Positions 57,520 through 64,000 of a stretch of DNA of 64,000 bases are shown here, piece after piece. The translations under genes were made by a program, and so were the position numbers. Every line of letters begins with the position of its first letter. Positions within the stretch are counted from its first letter, which is position 1. The notes beneath the pieces are model-generated. The model saw nothing but the letters and a program-made list of their open reading frames with translations, was not told the DNA's origin and did not search any database. This DNA is from Magnolia sinica (Eukaryota > Streptophyta > Magnoliopsida > Magnoliales > Magnoliaceae), in the NCBI RefSeq assembly GCF_029962835.1, contig NC_080590.1, positions 57,534,001-57,598,000 on the forward strand. The letters run 5' to 3'.

Positions 57520-60500
57520 TATTTTTTATTTTTATTTTTTAAACCAAACATTTTTTTCCATTGAAAATGCTGAATATTACACCCATTCGGGAGGGTCCCC
57601 ACAAAAATTTTGGGGACCACTCCTATCATATATCCACAAAGCAAAAAGGAAAACTACATAACCAAGGAGAACCGAGGGAACTGCAACAGAACATTCCTAC
57701 TAATTCCCTAGAAGGAGGGCCTAAGCCTCATTGGACCTGTCTAAGTGAACCCAGCCTTGTTCTGTCCAGGAGAATCTGCCCTCTAATGAATCGTGTGAGA
57801 GAGGACAAAGTGGAGAAGAGGCTATCAGTTTGCTGCTTACTTCCCAGCTTCACTAGACTATCTGCTAGATCGTTAGCTTCACAGAGAATGTGACACAGCG
57901 AAAAAGATCCCTTGGCGAAAAGCGAACGGATTCTAATGAGCCAATAATTCCATTTCCAGGAAGGGGAGGAGCGATTCTTCAAACATTGGACGGCCCACTC
58001 GGAGTCAGATTCAATGACGACGTTAAGATAGCCAAGATCAATGCAGCATTTCAGACCATCATGCAGAGCCCGCAGCTCTGCAATGTTATTAGAGGCTGAC
58101 CCGTATCCATGGGAGAACGCGAAAAGTAGTCCCCCCGGAGTGATCCTGACAAATCCCTTCACCACCCACCAAGCCGGGATTAGAGAGGGAGGAGCCATCG
58201 ACATTTAGCTTGGCTGAACCCACACACGGTCTTAACCATTTGACGACCATGTGTCTGCAGGAGGGCGAAGGAGACCGGCAAGAAGAAGGTACATCGGGGT
58301 TGGCCTGCAGCTGAGAGAGCCTCGATCCCGAAGAAAGGGGGCTAATCAATGTTAGCCACCATCTAATGCTTGAGGCAATGCTGGGTGGGGAGGGCGAATG
58401 TCCCTCACACCTGACACCATTTCTCGCTCTCCAAATCTCCCACATGGTGAAAGCAGGCGTGATGCGAAACTGAATGGAAGAAATCTTACGAGGCAGGGGC
58501 CGAGTCCACCACCAAATCAGTTGCTGCTGAATAGAGGTGTGGTGAAACAAGGGGAGACCAAACATGGTGGCGACTGCTTTCTACACAAAAGAGGCCATCT
58601 CTCCATGCAGAAAAAGGTGGGAGATGGTCTCCACTTGAGGGTCGTGGCTGAGATTGGGCGGGCAACACATACACCTGGAAGCCAGATTAACTCCCTTTCT
58701 CTGGATGCGAGAGTCAGTGGGAAGGGTCTGATTCAGCAATATCCAAGTGAATAATGAGATTTTGGAGGGAATGGACGCATGCCAAATGAACTTAACCAGG
58801 GAAAGGAAGGGTCCGCCTGACGGAGAAGGTTCCAGGAGCTTTTAACTGAAAATCTGCCTGAGGACTCGAAGGGCCATAAGAACCTGTCGTCACTATTGGA
58901 TGTGCAATAGCCCCCCTGGGAGATGAGGAGGATCAGCCATTGCGGGATCGCCGAAGGCAAAATCTGCTTTAGGCCATTATGGTCAATATAATCTGCCACT
59001 TGAGCCTCCCTAACACCGTCCGGAATAATGATGGAAGGATGGGTGTGTAACGGCCCAAGGCCAGTCCAGTTAGTGTGCCACATACTACAGTCTCCCCGAC
59101 CAATGAAGAGCTGCGTATGCCGGTCCAGAGTAGGGAACAACTTGCAAAGAGATTTCCAGAGAGGGGAGGCAAGATGAGGAGTAACAGCATGTGCACCAGA
59201 CCTAATCTACTGGTATTTAGAATGCATAAGCGCGCCCCACAAACTATTGCTTCGCCCATGCCTAAATCCCCAAGCTAGCTTCAAGTGCAGAGATCACATC
59301 ACCTCTTTGATTCTCCTAATGCCAAGGCCTCCTTCAAGCACCGGTCTAGATATGGACTTCCAATTCCGCCAATGACATTTCTTCCTATCGTCAGAGTACC
59401 CCCAGAAAAAATTCGAGAACTTTTTTTTCCATGGAAGTGAGGACCCAAATTGGGACCAATGTGGCATCGAGGGAGTGAATGATGATACCGTTGAGGACAT
59501 GTTTGATTAAGATCAGCCTCCCGGCCTGCGATAGGATCTTAAACCGCCAACCGCTAATCCTGGTCGCTAACTTGGCCAAAAGGGGCGCAAAAAAGGAGCA
59601 TCTACTCTTCCCTTTTATGATGGGGACGCCTAGGTAATACAGGTTGTTGATGGCTTTTGACACCCTAAGGATATTCTCAATCCTTCGAATCCTAGAGGGA
59701 GAGAGCCTAACAGAGCAATAGAATGTGCACTTTCTCAAATTGATCTTCTACCTAGAAATAGCTTAGAACTGGGAGAGGAACGCCGTCACTGTTAGAAGAG
59801 ACGTTTTAGAATCGTTGAGAAATAGGATGGAGTCGTCAGCGAAGAGGAGATGAGATATCTGGTAGCACCCATGCTTCAACTTATATGGAATGCAATGCCC
59901 CCTCGATACAAGGTTGTGAAGGCCCCTACTGAGGACTTCTGCAGCCAGAATAAAGAGGGAAGGGGACAGAGGATCCCCTTGCCGAAGACCCCGAGTCGAG
60001 TGGAAGAAACCGCAGCTCGAACCATTCACTAGGACTGAGAACCAGTTGTCATTCCAACAGGCCTCAAGGAGATTAATCCACCTCTCATCAAAACCAAAAT
60101 GCCACAATACATGCTTGAGAAACTGCCAGTTGACCCTATCGTAGGCCTTCTCCATGTCCAGCTTTAAGATAATATTTCCCCCATGAACCTTTCTATCAAC
60201 ATCTCTGAAAAGCTCCTAGGCCAGCGCGATGTTTTCTGCAATAAAGCAACCTTTAATAAAAGCCCCCTGCTCCTGTGAAACCAGCTTAGGGAGGAGAGAA
60301 TTCAATCTGTTAGGAAGAACATTGGCAAAAATTTTATACACCACATTACATAGGCTTATAGGTCTAAAGTCAGAGAGAGAAATAGCCCCGACTTTCTTCG
60401 GGAGCAGGCAAATAAGCGTAGCAGAGAAGGCTCTAGGAAGAACAGCATAGGAAAAGAATTCCACAACCGCAGCATGAACATCTATGCTGATTATAGACCA

Positions 60501-61445
60501 GCAACCTGAGAAGAAAGCTGCCGAGAAACCATCTGGGCCGGGCACCCCATCCTTAGGCATTTTCAAAATCGCAGCCTGGACCTCATCCAGAGAAGGGGAA
60601 GTAAGTAAAGCAGCATTGTCGCCATCAGTCACTAGAGGCAGGATAAGGTCGAAAATAGGGTCCGAGGAGGGGAATGGGAGCGAGGCGGGGTCAGCTGAGT
60701 GGAGAGACTGAAGGAAGGAGATTGCTTCCCTCTGAATCGAAGGCTGGTCCGTCAGGCTGCTACCATCAGCCAAACGAAGCTCAAAGATATCCAGGTGACG
60801 CACCCTCTCATTGGCGGCGAGGTGAAAAAACCTCGTGTTCTTATCTCCTTCTTGCAGCCATGAGACACGGGATTTCTGTTTCCAGAAAACCTCTTCCGCC
60901 AGCTCCATCTTAGAAAGCTTAAGCTTAGCTTCCACAATGGCAGCCGTCGTGATCTGAGGGTCAGCCTGAGCGCAAGCTTCAATATAGGAGAGCTCCTGCT
61001 CAGCTCGAAGGACATTCTGAAAAACGTCCCCAAAGACTCCGCTGTTCCAGGTTCTAAGCGTCTGTTTAACCTTCTTGAGCTTCAACATCAAATTAACCAG
61101 CGGCTGGCATGACAGGGAGTCGGCCCAGGCTACAGCGACCGACTGGTGGAAGGACTCGTGGAGGAGCCACATCTGCTGGAAGCGGAAAGGACGCGGGGCC
61201 GAGGGAGTGGCAGCCGGGAAAGATACAAGGATGGGGGTGTGGTCCGAATTCACTCTCGGCAGATGCTTGACTGAAAAGTGAGGAAAAGAGTGAATCCAGG
61301 CTCCATTGTAAAGGAGGTGATCAAGGCGAGTCCAAGCTCTCACAGTCCCAGATCTATTATTGCACCACGTGAAACTATTTTCGACGAAGCCCGCATCAAT
61401 AAGCCCCATGTTATCCACCGCTTCACGAAACTCCCTAAAGCTGGC
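57520..61445 (-). mobile_element. L1-type LINE, 5'-truncated
   Basis: About 3.9 kb of an L1 on the minus strand. From its 5' side: end of the endonuclease (NSFTWCNNR, HLPRVNSDHTPIL, 61200-61440); linker; reverse transcriptase with FRPISLCNVVYKIFANVLPN, GLRQGDPLSPSLFI and the catalytic LLFADDSILF (59760-60400); zf-RVT region; RNase H (LNVDGSS, VIESDSEWAVQCL, HILCEANDLADSLVK, 57840-58240). ORF1 and the N-terminal endonuclease are missing, as in ordinary 5' truncation. A Gln codon before ELFRDVD has become TAG at 60216-60218, there are stops near 59763 and 59748, and frame changes follow near 59400-59500 and in the RNase H region. An A-rich tail appears as T-runs at 57521-57558. Clear target duplications were not found. 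Confidence 0.92.
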
Positions 61446-61484
61446 TACACTATTGCTACAGTAGCCGATTCTTTCCGAAGAATC

Positions 61485-63910
61485 GACTGTTTCATTTCAA
61501 ATCTTGTAGGGAGATGTCAACTATTTTCTCATTTGATGAAGAAAGGCACAAAGTTTGTATGGGAGCAAGCCTGTCAGAACGCGTTCGATTCGATAAAGGA
61601 ATTACTAAAACAGCCACCGGTATTGACAGATCCAATAAAAGGGAAGCCACTGATTTTGTACATATCTACAGCCGAGAATTCTTTAGGAGCTTTGTTGGCA
61701 TAGGTGAATGAATCTAGGAAAGAGACCGCTCTTTTTTATTTAAGCAGAACTTTGATGGGCGCGGAATGCAACTACTCTCCAATCAAGAAAGAATGTCTGT
61801 CGCTGATATTTGCGGTGCAGAAATTGAGACATTATTGTCTCTCTCATGACATAACTTTGATATCAAGAGTAGACTGCATAAAGTTTTTGATGTCAAGACC
61901 GATGTTATCTGGGAGATTGGCCAAATGGATGCTGCTACTTTCGGAATATAATATTACTTATGAACCAGCAAAAGCAGTAAAGCGGCAAACAGTGGTAGAC
62001 TTCCTTGCAGCACACCCTGTAGCAGAGTGCGAGACCATTAGTGATGATTTTCTCGATGAACAGGTTAAGTTGGCCGAGTCGCAAAGCCCATGGCAAATGT
62101 ACTTCGATGGTGCTTCTCGAGTGTCAAGAGCGGGGGAAAGAGTCATTTTTATCACACCTCAGGGTGACTTGTTACCTTACTCCTTCACATTGGGAACTGC
62201 ATGTACAAATAATGAAGCCGAATATAAAGCTCTCATCATTGGAATGGAAATGCTTAGGAAATGAAAATAAAAATGCTGCATATTTTCGAGGATTCTAAAT
62301 TGATCATAAATCAATTGACGACTGAATTTGAGATAAGAAAACAAAAGCTCTTGCCATACCGCTAGAAAGCGCAACAGTTATTAGAACAGTTCTGTCATGT
62401 CAAAATCAATCATATACCGCAGTCCAAAAATGCAAAAGTAGATGCTTTGGCCAGCCTAGCAGCAACTCTGTCCTGCCCAAATCGAAGTCCTCTCTAGGTG
62501 AATATAGAAGAAAGGAGATTTTTACCATCTTCAGAGGTCATTAATGAAAATGTTGAAGCACTTCCTATATCATGTTTAGAGGTAACAACAGATGATTAGC
62601 ATCAGCCTTTCTAGATTATCTTAAATATGATATTTTGTGAGAAGACTCGGCATAGAGACAATAAATCAAGCAAAGATCAAGTAGATTCATCATATGTAGC
62701 GAAGTACTGTATAAAAAATCTTACAATGGGATGCTAATACGTTCCCTAGATGAACAGGAAGTAGGCCAGATGTTGTGAGAGGCGCACTGTGGAGATGTGG
62801 GGCACATCAAGCTGGTTGAAATTTATTCCATCGGACACATCAAATGGGGTATTATTGGCCTACCATGTTCAAAGATGCGATAGATTATGCGAAGCGGTGT
62901 CATGAATATCAAATTCATGGAGATATTATACACATTCCTCTAGAAGACCTGCATCAGTCAGTCGCCTTTTGGCACTTCTCTGCCTGGGGACTTGACGTTA
63001 TTGGTCCTATAAATCTGTATTCATCCAAAGGAAAATAGTATATTTTGGCAGCGATGGATTATTTTCTAAGTGGACAAAAGCAGTTGCATTATGCAGTGTT
63101 AAGGAGAAAGATGTAGTCAATTTCATCTGACACGCAATCATATACCGCCATTGTATCCTGAAGAAAATTGTCACAAATAATGGCACTCCTTTTAAAAACA
63201 GAGGCATGAAAAAGTTATGTTAGAAATTCACCATTCATCATTCGTTTTCAACACCTTACTATCCATCGGCCAACGGGTTAGCAGAGGTATTTAATAAAAC
63301 GATAATCAAGATACTGAAGAAAATGGTGACAGGAAACAAGCGAGATTGGGACGAGAGGTTGTAAGAAGCATTGTGGGCATATAGAACTACCTACTGGACA
63401 ACAACAAGAGTAACACCGTACTCGTTGGTTTATGGTGTAGAAGTGATAATCCTAATCGAAATACAAGTTATGTCACTCAGAGTGGCAGTACATCAGTCAA
63501 TTACAGATGATGAAAATATAAAAATAAGGCTGAATGAACTGAATTTGTTCGATGAGAAACACCTGACAGCCCAACAGCGATTGCAATCATATCAGGCAAG
63601 GATATCGGTTGCCTTTGATAAACGAGTTAAGTATTGCTCTTTCAAAAAAGGGGATATGATACTGATGTTGAAAAGACCGATAGTTGTCACCCACATAACT
63701 GGGGGCAAATTTAAGCCCAAATGGGACGGGCCGTACATAATAAAAGAAGTATACTCCAATGGAGCGTACAGAATCGTAGATCAAGATGGACAAGGTATCA
63801 GTATACCGGTCAATGCTTGCTTCATTAAAAGATATCGTCCCCAAAGATACTACTGATTTTGATCTATAATATTATCAGAATAATGATTTTGTATCAAAAG
63901 GGGGCAAGAA
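61485..63910 (+). mobile_element. Ty3/gypsy element, Tat lineage, broken pol remnant
   Basis: Starts within the end of reverse transcriptase (FISNLVGRCQLFSHLMKKG). It continues with the gypsy RNase H (ECNYSPIKKECLSLIFAVQK), a second archaeal-type RNase H (WQMYFDGASRVSRAG, ACTNNEAEYKALIIGMEML) and integrase parts (YYWPTMFKDAIDYAKRC, WGLDVIGP, and a C-terminal region with KFKPKWDGPYIIKEVYSNGA). Two RNase H domains in tandem mark the Tat (Ogre/Retand) lineage. A purine-rich AAAAGGGGGCAAG at about 63897 may be the polypurine tract. Many breaks; no LTR within the window. Its left edge abuts the LINE. Confidence 0.88.
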
Positions 63911-64000
63911 TAAGCAAGACCACGACTATGTACTATTAGATGAATGAATAAAGAATAAATTTGCGAACGCATTAAGACTATGTACCAACAAGTATTACAA

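Noticed and set aside
57561-60911. Plus-strand frames opposite the LINE
   Set aside because: Shadows of the minus-strand LINE ORF2, which has clear reverse transcriptase and RNase H motifs.
1-64000. tRNA or rRNA genes
   Set aside because: No cloverleaf-like or rRNA-like sequence was noticed; the tRNA-like matches are retroelement primer-binding sites.

Overview
This is a repeat-dense stretch of a flowering-plant nuclear genome. The evidence is intron-bearing gene exons, L1-type LINEs, plant Ty1/copia and Ty3/gypsy elements, CACTA transposons and a phytocyanin gene. Many diverged copies of an intergenic repeat rich in GGTGGGACCCACC-like motifs recall magnoliid genomes, but that placement is a weak inference. 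Protein identities below come from recognising family sequences by eye; no search was run.

Layout. 1-2127: 3' part of an L1 LINE. 2245-4233: orphan end of a CACTA family plus CT/CA microsatellites. 4234-18984: a large CACTA element (CTT target duplications) that holds a second CACTA (5241-8495), a TNT1-like copia element (10620-14409) and exon-containing pieces of RPT1, golgin candidate 5 and probably ATG8. 19492-19954: cullin-1 pseudogene. 20007-20308: MITE. 20938-24941: LTR-retrotransposon debris with an antisense plant-mobile-domain remnant. 26039-27100: an apparently intact two-exon phytocyanin gene on the minus strand, the only host gene that looks functional. 27300-29017: MULE-type foldback elements. 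29872-30560: copia-type LTR remnant. 31880-44415: an Athila-like gypsy element with both LTRs. 45243: orphan CACTA-like end. 46647-54805: a CACTA element with TGA target duplications and a large 42-bp subterminal array. It carries minus-strand exon fragments of at least five host genes (TMEM53/DUF829, DCAF1, RNR1, SNF7/VPS32, UBR7) and an unidentified promoter/first exon. 56866-57362: VAC14 pseudogene exons. 57520-61445: 5'-truncated L1 LINE (minus). 61485 to the end: Tat-lineage gypsy remnant.

Main message. Three separate CACTA elements behave as Pack-type gene collectors. Captured pieces keep introns and GT/AG splice borders, so they were taken up as genomic DNA. Within each element the pieces I can identify all lie on one strand. 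The 8.2-kb element at 46647 is the most striking: it has clean termini and target duplication, at least five unrelated host genes in the same orientation, and what looks like an acquired promoter and start codon upstream of them. It could produce a chimeric spliced transcript.
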